Assembly (NCBI RefSeq): GCF_002077175.1 | Contig: NZ_CP014943.1 | Span: 1,674,001-1,738,000, forward strand | Reading direction: 5' to 3' | DNA length: 64,000 nucleotides | DNA from: Colwellia sp. PAMC 21821 | GTDB taxonomy: Bacteria; Pseudomonadota; Gammaproteobacteria; Enterobacterales; Alteromonadaceae | Notes under the pieces: model-generated | Databases searched by the model: none | What the model was told of the DNA's origin: nothing | Seen by the model: only the letters and a program-made list of their open reading frames with translations | Position numbers and translations under genes: made by a program | In this document: positions 1 through 7,259 of the stretch, one piece after another | How positions within the stretch are numbered: the first letter of the stretch is position 1 | Layout of the letters: every line of letters starts with the position of its first letter

Positions 1-259
1 CTTCGACGACAATACCGACCTTTTCAACCGGAGTTACTAAAAAGTATTTATCTTCTTCTTTTTTTAACACTGAGGCGAATAACTTTACCAAAGACAAACG
101 TTTAAATACTGTGCCGTTGTAAAACCAACTACCATCCGACTTTATTTCTAAATCGATATCACCACAAAAAGGTGGATCCCATAATTCAACCGGTGGCATT
201 TTCTTAGCATTGCCCTGTTGAGAATCAGAAATTTGCGCAGAAATTTTTTCTAATGACAT
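1..259 (-). CDS. DUF1285 family protein, 3' end outside the window
   Basis: The reading frame starts with ATG at 259 on the minus strand and runs off the left edge, giving the first 86 residues. Visible blocks are ELWDPPFCGDIDLEI (about residues 25-39), the WFYNGTVFKR stretch and YFLVTPVEKVGI, which are the conserved N-terminal signature of DUF1285 proteins. The function of the family is not established. The gene is divergent from tRNA-His, with about 210 bp between them. The ribosome binding site is weak, but no better start lies upstream. The family assignment comes from memory of the motif pattern; the truncation is only the window edge. Confidence 0.8.
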   Translation of the reverse strand, partial: MSLEKISAQISDSQQGNAKKMPPVELWDPPFCGDIDLEIKSDGSWFYNGTVFKRLSLVKLFASVLKKEEDKYFLVTPVEKVGIVVE

Positions 260-403
260 AATAATCAACTTAAATAAGTAGCTTTACCTCATATTAGCAA
301 GTTAACAGGAGAAGTTGAAATAGCTAAATCATTACCCACTGAATTATAAATTCAGCTTTGGTAGGTTTAATTTAAAAAAATGAAGTAAAACAAAATATTT
401 TTC

Positions 404-433
404 TTGTCAATTAGCGCATAAATGCAATATACT
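404..433 (+). promoter_or_regulatory. Promoter of tRNA-His
   Basis: TTGTCA at 404-409 and TATACT at 428-433 are separated by 18 bp and are followed by the GC-rich discriminator CCTCGCGCC. This is the usual layout of a growth-rate and stringently controlled sigma-70 stable-RNA promoter. It lies about 40 bp upstream of the mature tRNA-His. Confidence 0.7.
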
Positions 434-472
434 CCTCGCGCCTTATCACTGGGCGCTTCAAGTAATATCAGT

Positions 473-549
473 GGTGGCTATAGCTCAGTTGGTAGAGCCC
501 CGGATTGTGATTCCGGTTGTCGAGGGTTCAAGTCCCTTTAGCCACCCCA
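473..549 (+). tRNA. tRNA-His (GTG)
   Basis: A full cloverleaf is present: acceptor GTGGCTA (474-480) pairs with TAGCCAC (539-545), the anticodon stem CCGGA/TCCGG encloses a loop with anticodon GTG, and CCA is encoded at 547-549. The extra G at 473 faces C at 546, as expected of tRNA-His. Its 3' part is the apparent integration site of the island that follows; the full-length copy stays joined to its promoter. Confidence 0.97.
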
Positions 550-551
550 TT
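502..551. repeat. Direct repeat 1 (attL-like), 3' part of tRNA-His
   Basis: The 50 bases from the anticodon arm to two bases past CCA are repeated without mismatch at 4464-4513. Integrases of tyrosine-recombinase islands commonly use a tRNA 3' end and recreate it at the far side, so this copy is read as the attachment site that keeps the tRNA functional. Confidence 0.8.
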
Positions 552-1228
552 CTTTCCTTTTAAATTAAAGCCTCTGGACAATACCTTACTATAATTAGCA
601 CTTTCTGATGAATGCTCCTGTGCATATTCTGTGAGTATTTGAAGCTAATTAGGTCTAATTGCTTACACGACTATCCAACTTCCAGCTCATATATTCAACA
701 TCGACCAGAACTGATTAACTTTGCCTGTTTAGGGAATTTACTGTCCATTTCCTGTGTTTTTTATTGAAAAGTGAAATATAGACTAAGATGAAAACGTCAG
801 GAGAGTGCGCTTAGCTGACGTTATCTAGTGATTGTTCTTTAGGTCAACAGCTAGCCATTAGGTGAAATTAGCTTTTGAGTTACTAACAGCAGCTCAGAGC
901 CTATAGCAGTAATTAATCGCCGCAATAAAGAGCTAAGTAACAGTTGTCCATCTCAGGACGTGTTGTTATGCTGCCGATACTGCACTAATGGCTTTTTATA
1001 ACTCACCCGAAAATTGCTTGATATCATTAATTACAAGTAAACCTTCTGCACTGACATGAAGACATGAACATTTCCACCATTTATATCAAATTTAAAACAT
1101 AGCACTTGTTCAAACATTTCAATTACATTAGGAATGTTGTGAAAAAAACTAGTTATATCAATATATTGGGATGTTGACAAAATAAAGATAAAAATATATA
1201 AAGATAACGCTATAAAGGACAAGGAAAG
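552..1228. other. Gene-poor left end of the island
   Basis: No coding region with a credible ribosome binding site was found. An inverted repeat AACGTCAG (793-800) / CTGACGTT (815-822) with a 14-base loop could be an operator or a hairpin. The stretch just before 1229 is very A+T rich and probably carries the promoter of the following operon. Nothing else was recognised. Confidence 0.5.
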
Positions 1229-1591
1229 TTGGTTTTATTTATGAATGGATACAATTATGCACCGTATAGTTCCCTTTTTGTAAAATCTACCTTCCTCTAT
1301 GGTGCTACACCGACTGACCCGCCTAAAACACCTCGTCAAATTTGTCTAGAAGATGTTGATATCAGGTATACGACTTGTAGAGGGGTAGCTAGTGCCTACT
1401 ACTCGACATTTCTATCTACAACTTGCAGCGGACAAGGTAGCGTGTCAGTTAATGGTGGAGTACCTATTTTTAATGGAACTATATCTGTTGATCAATATAA
1501 TCAATGTAAAGATATAGCTGAATCTCGAACAAATAATGCGATGGATGTTTGTAGCGTTCTAAAAGCAGTTCAGACAGCATCTTGCCCTTAA
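1229..1591 (+). CDS. Hypothetical six-cysteine protein, first gene of island operon
   Basis: The product is 120 residues from TTG at 1229 or 116 from ATG at 1241. AAAGGA ends 9 bases before the TTG, while the ATG has only a distant AAGGA, so the TTG start is slightly preferred. The protein has no clear signal peptide, is rich in Ser, Thr and Tyr, and has six cysteines (in ICLED, TTCRG, TTCSG, QCKD, VCSV and the C-terminal SCP), spaced as if they could pair. It was not recognised as any known family. It lies 18 bp before a membrane-anchored or exported protein gene and shares its terminator, so the two probably act together. Both belong to the tRNA-His island. Confidence 0.6.
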   Translation: MVLFMNGYNYAPYSSLFVKSTFLYGATPTDPPKTPRQICLEDVDIRYTTCRGVASAYYSTFLSTTCSGQGSVSVNGGVPIFNGTISVDQYNQCKDIAESRTNNAMDVCSVLKAVQTASCP

Positions 1592-1609
1592 TTTAGCTAA
1601 AGGTGATTA

Positions 1610-2674
1610 ATGAAAAAATTTAGCAAAAAGTTGCTTTTAGGGGGAGCCGCACTCTCTTTGATTTGCTACACCTATTTCAGTGGAAATTGCTTATCATGTG
1701 CCGAAATAGAAGGCACGGTTGATAACAGCAAAACTCTTTCTGCTGAATCTGTTGTAGCAAAAACAAACTTAACTAAAGAGAGTGCCTCTACTATATTGAT
1801 TGAAAGTAGAAGTGAAGAAGCTTTGATATCGCAATCAATAAATCAAAAAATTAGAAATTTGCCAAAAGAAAAGCAATATTCTGATGATTGGTGTATCGCT
1901 GACACAGAGCTAAATGAGAGAGATTTTGCTTATGCGAAAACACAAGTAAATGATTGGAATATTTTACAGGGTGAATCAAGGGCTAAGAGTCCTTATTCGT
2001 CTTATGTAGAGGAGTCAGGTTACCCCAATAATAGCCTGATTGTTTCTTATGAAGAGTTACCGCTTGCAGAGTTGAGAGAATTAGCTGTTAAAGGCGATAA
2101 GTGGGCTATGGTTGCATATGTGCAAAATCCCTTTGCAGATAATAAAACTAAGGACGAGATTGCTAAAGAGCTTTTAATACAGGGAGCTTCTTATTACGCT
2201 CTAGAACACTTAGTTCTTAGTTCGATATCTGCCGCGAAAACAAGTTACCGCAAAGGTGGAGCAGATAAAGAGACTCTTGAACATATTGTTGAGGCTGTAA
2301 AGTACGTATATTGGGGAGCAGAAAACTATAACCTAGGAGGTGTTGGCCCTTTTGTTTCTAATATTTCGCGAGAGCCACTAAAATCTAATTTACCAATGGA
2401 AATTTTGTTGCCAACTTTGGAGAATGAGATAAAAATTAGTTATCAAGCGCTTGCGTCTTGGGTTCAAAGAGAGCGTGAGGAGCGTGGCTTAGATGTACCA
2501 GATGTACCTAAGGCCGTAAAGAATGAATATGCTAAGAATATAGCTATTAGAAAACAAATATCTAGTAATGAAATAGAGTTTTTAAGTGGATTAAATATTA
2601 CTAATGATAATTCTTTCGGTAACACATCTTGTGTAAATGAATACTTAGCTCACCTGAATAAACATGCAAATTGA
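1610..2674 (+). CDS. Hypothetical exported or membrane-anchored protein with a Sel1-like segment
   Basis: The protein has 354 residues. The start MKKFSKKLLLGGAALSLICY is a basic n-region followed by a hydrophobic stretch, typical of a signal peptide or anchor; a cysteine pair follows (NCLSC). The middle part (about 150-215) has the helical pattern LAELRELAVKGDKWAMVAYV, which resembles a Sel1-type alpha-solenoid repeat, but only about one repeat is convincing. The C-terminal half is mostly charged helix. AAAGGTG precedes the ATG, and the upstream gene ends 18 bp earlier, so the two form an operon closed by the terminator at 2721. No enzymatic motif was seen and no function is assigned. Confidence 0.65.
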   Translation: MKKFSKKLLLGGAALSLICYTYFSGNCLSCAEIEGTVDNSKTLSAESVVAKTNLTKESASTILIESRSEEALISQSINQKIRNLPKEKQYSDDWCIADTELNERDFAYAKTQVNDWNILQGESRAKSPYSSYVEESGYPNNSLIVSYEELPLAELRELAVKGDKWAMVAYVQNPFADNKTKDEIAKELLIQGASYYALEHLVLSSISAAKTSYRKGGADKETLEHIVEAVKYVYWGAENYNLGGVGPFVSNISREPLKSNLPMEILLPTLENEIKISYQALASWVQREREERGLDVPDVPKAVKNEYAKNIAIRKQISSNEIEFLSGLNITNDNSFGNTSCVNEYLAHLNKHAN

Positions 2675-2720
2675 ACAAGTATATTTACAGATATATCTTT
2701 GAGGAGTAGACCGATACTTT

Positions 2721-2757
2721 ACTCTTACAAACTTTAGGCTGTTTGTAAGAGTATTTT
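2721..2757 (+). terminator. Rho-independent terminator of the island operon
   Basis: ACTCTTACAAAC (2721-2732) pairs perfectly with GTTTGTAAGAGT (2741-2752) around an 8-base loop, followed by ATTTTGTT. It lies 46 bp after the stop of the preceding gene. Confidence 0.8.
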
Positions 2758-3372
2758 GTTATTTGCATTAGTGTGATTACTGGACTTCCCCGCTTTCACT
2801 AGACAGTGTGTAAATGCTTTAAATAATGGATTGAAAATACTTGTAATTTCAAATAAAAATCAAGGAAGTTGTATTATTCCATGGCGTAACATACAAATGT
2901 GGAGACGTCAGCACTAATATGATGCCGACAACCCAACACCTCTAATCGAGATAGGTATTGCAAATAACCCCATTACCCCCTAGGCGTGAATCTTTTAATG
3001 AATTGGTTCCTGATGCGGTAGGTATTTCCTAGTAAAATCCATACAAGAATTTAAGGAGTCCTGACTGTTTAGCTGCCCATCAAGATGAAAAAGGTTCACG
3101 TATTTTGACTGCCAAAAGTAGCTCAAAATGTAATTATTCTTAACGACCGCTGTGTCGGATCACTTGTCGCTAGATATACCAAGGCTATCGTCCGCTTTCG
3201 TATCTAAGGGAACATAAATCTGCCTAATTTTGAGGACTAATTTAGGACAGCAAAGTGGCAAAAATAGACCTCTCCAATATTTAAATAATTATAAAATACA
3301 TGCCCAAACGCCCAACATGCCCGTTTGTAAGGATTGGCTAACTAATAAAGTTAGCCTGCATTTTATATTTAA
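2758..3372. other. Non-coding part of the island with a possible decayed reading frame
   Basis: No intact gene was found. Around 2960-3150 one plus-strand frame reads coherent-looking peptide pieces (RRESFNELVPDAVG, then after two stops NPYKNLRSPDCLAAHQDEKG), as if an old coding sequence had collected stop codons. The family was not recognised. The rest shows nothing beyond the hairpin at 3336-3356. Confidence 0.35.
3336..3356 (-). terminator. Hairpin after the glycine-zipper peptide gene
   Basis: GGCTAACT (3336-3343) and AGTTAGCC (3349-3356) form a perfect 8 bp stem with a 5-base loop, 16 bp beyond the stop of the minus-strand peptide gene. There is no strong T run on the minus strand, so termination is only possible, not certain. 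Confidence 0.35.
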
Positions 3373-3525
3373 TTAATCATCAAATATAAAACCAACAATT
3401 CCGCCAATGGCTGCTCCAATTGCTATACCCTGTGGCCCAAATCTCGCACCGATAGAAGCACCTGTAGTTGCTCCTTTCATGGCGCCATTTGATATGACGA
3501 CATCGTTTGAAATATTGTCACTCAT
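3373..3525 (-). CDS. 50-residue glycine-zipper peptide, bacteriocin-like
   Basis: ATG at 3525 is preceded by AAGGAA about 9 bases upstream, a strong ribosome binding site, and the frame ends with TAA at 3373. The peptide has a polar acidic N-terminus (MSDNISNDVV), then a Gly/Ala-rich amphipathic or membrane-seeking segment (GATTGASIGARFGPQGIAIG, then AAIGGIVGFIF) ending in two Asp. GxxxG spacing is frequent. Such composition is seen in class II bacteriocins and microcins and in glycine-zipper membrane peptides. No double-glycine leader cleavage site, immunity gene or exporter was recognised beside it. It could also be a small membrane toxin or a phage-like peptide. The coding call rests on the start context and composition. 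Confidence 0.6.
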   Translation of the reverse strand: MSDNISNDVVISNGAMKGATTGASIGARFGPQGIAIGAAIGGIVGFIFDD

Positions 3526-3776
3526 TTAATTATTTTCCTTAGTTTTTTTTAGTTCATACTACAGCCGAATATTTAATACTTCTGCCAGTGAAAATTATTT
3601 TAGGTAAGTAAATCATTACACTTTAGATGTAATCGCGTAATGACCACTGAGTTTTAATGAACCACTTTCTGTAGCTAAGCCCTGCCCATAAAAGGACGTG
3701 TTGGCCATTTCATTTATAGATAAAAACAAACAGGTGCTGTAAACTGGTATCATTAAGTGACCATTAGGGCTAGATT

Positions 3777-4049
3777 ATGCAATCAAAATTTTCAGAAGAT
3801 GTCATTCCATTATCAGATCTTAAAATCAATCCGGGTAAGGTAGTTAATCATGCTAAAGATTCACATCGACCGATATTAATAACAAGTCGTGGCCGTGGTA
3901 TCGCTGTCGTTCAAGGCTTAGATGATTATGAAAAAGCGATTGAAGAACTCGCTTTTACTAAAGCGATAGCTAAAGGCATGTTAGATATTAAAGAAGGTAA
4001 TAAATCTAGTCTCAACGATGTTAAAGCAAGGCTTGGTTTAACATTGTGA
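3777..4049 (+). CDS. Type II antitoxin, Phd/YefM family
   Basis: The protein has 90 residues. The N-terminal half (SEDVIPLSDLKINPGKVVNH, then RPILITSRGRGIAVVQGLDDYEKA) is the Phd/YefM DNA-binding fold: it usually dimerises, binds the operon promoter and represses it together with the toxin. The C-terminal helix region is expected to wrap the toxin. Its stop codon overlaps the toxin start by four bases (GTGA), the usual translational coupling. It lies near the right end of the tRNA-His island, where such pairs commonly stabilise mobile DNA. Confidence 0.88.
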   Translation: MQSKFSEDVIPLSDLKINPGKVVNHAKDSHRPILITSRGRGIAVVQGLDDYEKAIEELAFTKAIAKGMLDIKEGNKSSLNDVKARLGLTL

Positions 4050-4333
4050 ATATTGAGTTTTCAGAATCTGCTATATATGATTTAGAGGACATCAGAATAT
4101 ATTACACGGAGCAACAAGTACCGCTTGTTGGCGAGAGTTTTATTTCTGCAATAATCGCTCATATTGAAACATTACCTGCTAACCCTAAAATAGGCAGACA
4201 GGTGCCTGAGTTTGCCATGTCATCAATCAGAGAGTTAATTCACTCTCCCTTTCGTATCGTTTATGTATTAAACGATACGAATATTCAAATAATCAGGGTG
4301 TGGCGAAGCGAAAGACTAATGCAATTACCATAA
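4046..4333 (+). CDS. Type II toxin, RelE/ParE superfamily
   Basis: The protein has 95 residues and starts with GTG at 4046, overlapping the antitoxin stop. The pattern IEFSESAIYDLEDIRIYY at the start, NPKIGRQVPEF in the middle and SPFRIVYVLNDTNIQIIRVWRSERL at the end matches the compact RelE/ParE fold. Members are either ribosome-dependent mRNA endonucleases (RelE) or gyrase poisons (ParE). The REL-HSPFRIVY motif is common to ParE-like members, but the target cannot be decided from sequence alone. It is probably neutralised by the protein of the preceding gene. Confidence 0.87.
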   Translation: MNIEFSESAIYDLEDIRIYYTEQQVPLVGESFISAIIAHIETLPANPKIGRQVPEFAMSSIRELIHSPFRIVYVLNDTNIQIIRVWRSERLMQLP

Positions 4334-4463
4334 AGTAATCTGGTGCTATTCTGTGAGTTTACCAAACCAATTGATAACGTTTTATTCCAAGTTATAACAT
4401 GAGTAACAAACTTAGGTTCTAACGTTATACAGCTTAATCTAAGTAAATCCTATACCGACATCA

Positions 4464-4513
4464 GGATTGTGATTCCGGTTGTCGAGGGTTCAAGTCCCTT
4501 TAGCCACCCCATT
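4464..4513. repeat. Direct repeat 2 (attR-like), tRNA-His 3' fragment
   Basis: This is a perfect 50-base copy of 502-551, covering the anticodon arm, T arm, acceptor 3' strand and CCA of tRNA-His. It lacks the 5' half and any tRNA promoter, so it is not a working tRNA. It marks the right boundary of the island. The 205 bp after it up to the lipoprotein gene show no other gene; a weak 66-codon frame starting inside the repeat is not credible. Confidence 0.8.
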
Positions 4514-4718
4514 TCTTCTTTTCCCTTTAAAAATAAAAAACAGTTCATTACCGACAATCTTCTTTTTGGTTTGTGTTTTACAACTTTGCTTTGTTTAGTT
4601 TCTTTACTGAACTATAAGTATATTTTTCATCCTCATATGGCAGTAAAACAACGGTTGATTAGCCAATAAATTAGCGTATTCTAAATAGTTCTGTATTTAT
4701 TCGTTTAGGAACATCATA

Positions 4719-4910
4719 TTGAAAAAAGTTACGCTAAGCATTTTTATGCTCTCTGTGCTTGTTAGCTTATCTGGTTGTATTGCGGTTGCTGTTGTATCCA
4801 CTGCAGTAGGTGTCACTACATCAGTTGTTGGTGGTGCTATCGACGTTGTAGACGCGGTAACTCCGGATATAATTGACGATGACGATGAACAAGAAGACGA
4901 CGTTCAATAA
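4719..4910 (+). CDS. Small lipoprotein (63 residues)
   Basis: It starts with TTG at 4719 after TAGGA at 8 bases spacing. MKKVTLSIFMLSVLVSLSGC is a type II signal peptide with lipobox LSGC, so the mature protein begins at Cys20 and is only 44 residues long: a Val/Ala/Thr-rich segment with VGVTTSVVGGAIDVVDAVTPD followed by a very acidic tail (DDDDEQEDD). This layout is found in a family of short lipoproteins of Alteromonadales and relatives with no known role. Position 2 Lys after the signal Cys rules are not informative here, so inner or outer membrane location is open. It is probably monocistronic and lies just outside the island. Confidence 0.75.
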   Translation: MKKVTLSIFMLSVLVSLSGCIAVAVVSTAVGVTTSVVGGAIDVVDAVTPDIIDDDDEQEDDVQ

Positions 4911-5438
4911 TGCAATATTCAATTACGCTGACAAGCCATTGTTAGTCGTAGTCAATAAACCCGTTCCTCTTTCACGGCTTTATAAACCGCTATGGCGGGC
5001 TTAATATTTTCAGCTACGATTAACGCCCAAGTTAAACACTTATCACATGTGCTATCTTCCTAAAATGGTCACTTATCATGCTTACCCATTCCTCGAATAC
5101 TCATACCAAGCTAATTAATTAGCGGCTCATTTTTAATGGTTAGAATGTATAACGCCGTAGTTATCCATTTACCCTCATAAAAAAGTAGCACTCTTAATTA
5201 ACTAGATTGGTATAAAACAAATTTGGCTAAATCGATAACAGCGGCTTTAATTAAGATATATGTCATTGCTCATTTGAACTTTGTTTATATCTGCTCGGTT
5301 TCAAAATTCAGACAATGGCGAGTGGCGAGTGTCGAATTCATATTATTCATGAGCAAATTAGAACTGAAATATTATCGCTCAACCCGCGCCATGCACATTA
5401 ATGGTAATTTTGCTTTTGCAAACTAAGTTCAAGGAAAA
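4911..5438. other. Intergenic region with a MITE
   Basis: The region holds the 111 bp MITE at 5103-5213. Before it there is A+T-rich sequence with no supported gene. After it a 67-codon TTG frame (5223-5426) lacks a ribosome binding site and family character. The last 20 bp carry AAGGA for the lysozyme-like gene. Confidence 0.5.
5103..5213. repeat. MITE-like element, family B
   Basis: This 111 bp element begins ATACCAAGCTAATTAATTAG and its last bases read, in reverse complement, ATACCAATCTAGTTAATTAA, giving an imperfect terminal inverted repeat of about 20 bp. It has no coding capacity. A diverged relative of its left half (TTAATTAGCTGCTCATTTT and on) lies at about 18981-19030. The ATACCAA ends resemble those of family A at 17317 and 39192, so the same transposase might move both. 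Confidence 0.6.
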
Positions 5439-5441
5439 ATG

Positions 5442-6002
5442 ATGAAATTTAAATATTTTGCTCTCTATGGCTTAATCGCTTTACTTGGCGCTTGTAGTCA
5501 AACACCTAAAGTGCCCGATCAGTCTAGCCCATCGAATCGAAGCCCTTCGATAAAAACAAGCGACCCAAGTATCTTTAAAACAAACCAAGCCTGCATTAAT
5601 ATTATTAAAGAATTTGAAGGCGTGCGCCTCAAAGCTTATAAAGGCCTTTCGGGTGCTTTTCTCATTGGTTATGGCCATATGCCTGGTGTCCATAAAGGGA
5701 TGAAAATATCGCAAAAACAAGCTGAGAAGTTGCTTAAAGAAGATTTAAATCGCTTTGAAAGAGACGTTACCCGACATGTGAAAGTACCGATAACTGAAAA
5801 TCAGTTTAGTGCCATGGTTTGTCTCTCGTACAATATTGGAAGCGGTAATTTTCATAAGTCGACAGTACTGAGAAAAATTAACAATAATTTACCAACAGAA
5901 GCAGCTGATGCCATTTTAATGTGGAATAAAGTGAATAAAAAAGTAAACCCTCATCAAGTTAAGCGTAGAGAAAGGGAAAGAGCTTTATTTATTATGCCTT
6001 AA
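5442..6002 (+). CDS. Lysozyme-fold (GH24-like) lipoprotein with altered catalytic residues
   Basis: The protein has 186 residues from the second of two adjacent ATGs (AAGGA is 6 bases upstream of it, too close to the first). The signal peptide ends at LLGAC, so Cys18 is probably lipidated. A Ser/Pro-rich linker (about 20-45) leads to a T4/R21-type lysozyme domain: IKEFEGVRLKAY, IGYGH, a QAEKLLKEDL helix, QFSAMVCLSYNIGSG, and the C-terminal RRERERALF. The Glu of the catalytic triad is present (Glu59, in FEG), but the positions matching Asp and Thr of the usual E-x8-D-x5-T pattern are Gly68 and Leu74. Muramidase activity is therefore doubtful; a role in binding peptidoglycan is possible. A strong terminator follows. 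Confidence 0.82.
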   Translation: MKFKYFALYGLIALLGACSQTPKVPDQSSPSNRSPSIKTSDPSIFKTNQACINIIKEFEGVRLKAYKGLSGAFLIGYGHMPGVHKGMKISQKQAEKLLKEDLNRFERDVTRHVKVPITENQFSAMVCLSYNIGSGNFHKSTVLRKINNNLPTEAADAILMWNKVNKKVNPHQVKRRERERALFIMP

Positions 6003-6019
6003 ACAGACATACATAATAT

Positions 6020-6064
6020 ATAAGGGGTAAGTTGCGCATCACCACAACTTACCCCTTATTTTGT
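6020..6064 (+). terminator. Terminator after the lysozyme-like gene
   Basis: ATAAGGGGTAAGTTG (6020-6034) and CAACTTACCCCTTAT (6045-6059) form a perfect 15 bp stem with a 10-base loop, followed by TTTTG. It begins 18 bp after the stop codon. Confidence 0.85.
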
Positions 6065-6126
6065 AAAATCACACTATTATTAACCGTTCAATAGAGTCAT
6101 TAAAATCGAAAACTTGAGTTTTAAGC

Positions 6127-7071
6127 TTACGCTATTTTTAGGTAATCTTTGATGATTTTCGCACCATTATCGGCCTGAATTGGTTTAAAAATAAAACCAG
6201 AAATACCCAGGCTTTCACAGCTCTTAATTAACGTTTGGTCGGTTACTGAAGACAACATGACCACGGGTACATTGCTGCCGTTATCACGAATTTTAGCTAA
6301 GGCTAAGTCACCATTCAATTCACCCATCACGACATCCATAAACAGAAAATCAGGATTTTGTTCTTGCACCATAGTTACTGCTACCGCGCCGTCGTCGGCT
6401 TCAATAACATTGTTATAGCCCAACTGTGATAAGTAACGTTTTAGAGCTTTGCGGATCATGCCGCTGTCATCCACTAAAAGTATTTTACTTTCTAGTGGTA
6501 ATGCTGTGGTGTAAGGGTTACTAATACCCGTGCTAGCTTCTCGCTTAATGCCTATCGATTGATATTCAACATTACGGATCAACAAGTTAAAATAATAACG
6601 ACCAACACCATCTATAGAAATAGGCACAGTAATAACTTCAGTTACACCCGCTAAGTATTTCTCCATGTCATTAACATTATGAACAAAATAAGGACTAGAA
6701 AATTTATAATCTAAACTATAACGGCCATGTAAATCGGTTGAGCGACCCACTATTGTATTACCCCATTCTGCTAGGGCATTACTTAACTCTTCATTTATTT
6801 CAGTAAATTGATATTTTTCTTCAAACATATGTTCACAAACAGAATTACCAATAGCAACGGCGGTTTCTGGGTAATGATGCATCATGATTACGCCATCTAA
6901 ACCACCGGTAACTTCAGAGCATACGGCATAGCCTTTAAAGCGAAAGTCATCAACGTTATCTACAAAAGCTTCTCCAGCTTCGCCAACCAAGTTTGTCATT
7001 GCTTTTAAACTAGCAAGTGATTCATTGATAAATGGGTATAAAATAACTTTATATAGCGCTTCTACTGACAT
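6127..7071 (-). CDS. CheX-like phosphatase domain fused to a receiver domain
   Basis: The start is the second ATG (7071), since AAAAAAGGA directly abuts the first. The N-terminal half (about 1-175) resembles CheX/CheC-type proteins, with the active-helix pattern EELSNALAEWGN (Glu95 and Asn98 as candidate phosphatase residues). After a linker, residues 196-314 are a canonical receiver: acidic pair in LVDDSGMIRK, phosphoacceptor Asp246 in FLFMDVVMGE, Ser/Thr region VVMLSS and Lys296 in FKP. It may dephosphorylate a CheY-like partner, or be regulated by its own receiver. No kinase, chemoreceptor or flagellar gene is nearby, so it is an orphan. Domain calls are from motif recognition. Confidence 0.8.
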   Translation of the reverse strand: MSVEALYKVILYPFINESLASLKAMTNLVGEAGEAFVDNVDDFRFKGYAVCSEVTGGLDGVIMMHHYPETAVAIGNSVCEHMFEEKYQFTEINEELSNALAEWGNTIVGRSTDLHGRYSLDYKFSSPYFVHNVNDMEKYLAGVTEVITVPISIDGVGRYYFNLLIRNVEYQSIGIKREASTGISNPYTTALPLESKILLVDDSGMIRKALKRYLSQLGYNNVIEADDGAVAVTMVQEQNPDFLFMDVVMGELNGDLALAKIRDNGSNVPVVMLSSVTDQTLIKSCESLGISGFIFKPIQADNGAKIIKDYLKIA

Positions 7072-7259
7072 GATCATTCCTTTTTTATGATTAATGCTAA
7101 GTCAATTTTGCTCGAACGATACTAAGCTAAAACAGTTAATACAAATTTAGCTGAAGTCGTGAGTAAAATCATCTTGTATAACAAAATACTCTTCATATTC
7201 GAGACAAGTATTCTTTCAGTATGGACAAAAAATCGAAATTTACCTAGCTAAAATATACA

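Larger units (their letters stand above)
552..4463. mobile_element. Small genomic island at tRNA-His without a visible integrase
   Basis: The segment is bounded by two perfect 50 bp direct repeats of the tRNA-His 3' end, the right one lacking the rest of the tRNA. It contains a two-gene operon of unknown function, a minus-strand 50-residue peptide, a type II toxin-antitoxin pair and about 1.4 kb of non-coding or decayed sequence. No integrase, excisionase, relaxase or phage structural gene is visible. It may be a cis-mobilisable element using an integrase encoded elsewhere, or the remnant of a larger island. The bounding repeat is seen directly; the mobility is inferred. Confidence 0.7.

Noticed and set aside
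1031..1222. 63-codon minus-strand frame before the island operon
   Set aside because: It starts with TTG, has no ribosome binding site, lies in very A+T-rich sequence and overlaps the likely promoter of the next gene.
4469..4669. 66-codon frame starting inside the tRNA-His fragment
   Set aside because: Its first part is the repeated tRNA sequence and it has no ribosome binding site.
5223..5426. 67-codon frame upstream of the lysozyme-like gene
   Set aside because: TTG start without a binding site and no family character; it begins at the edge of a MITE.
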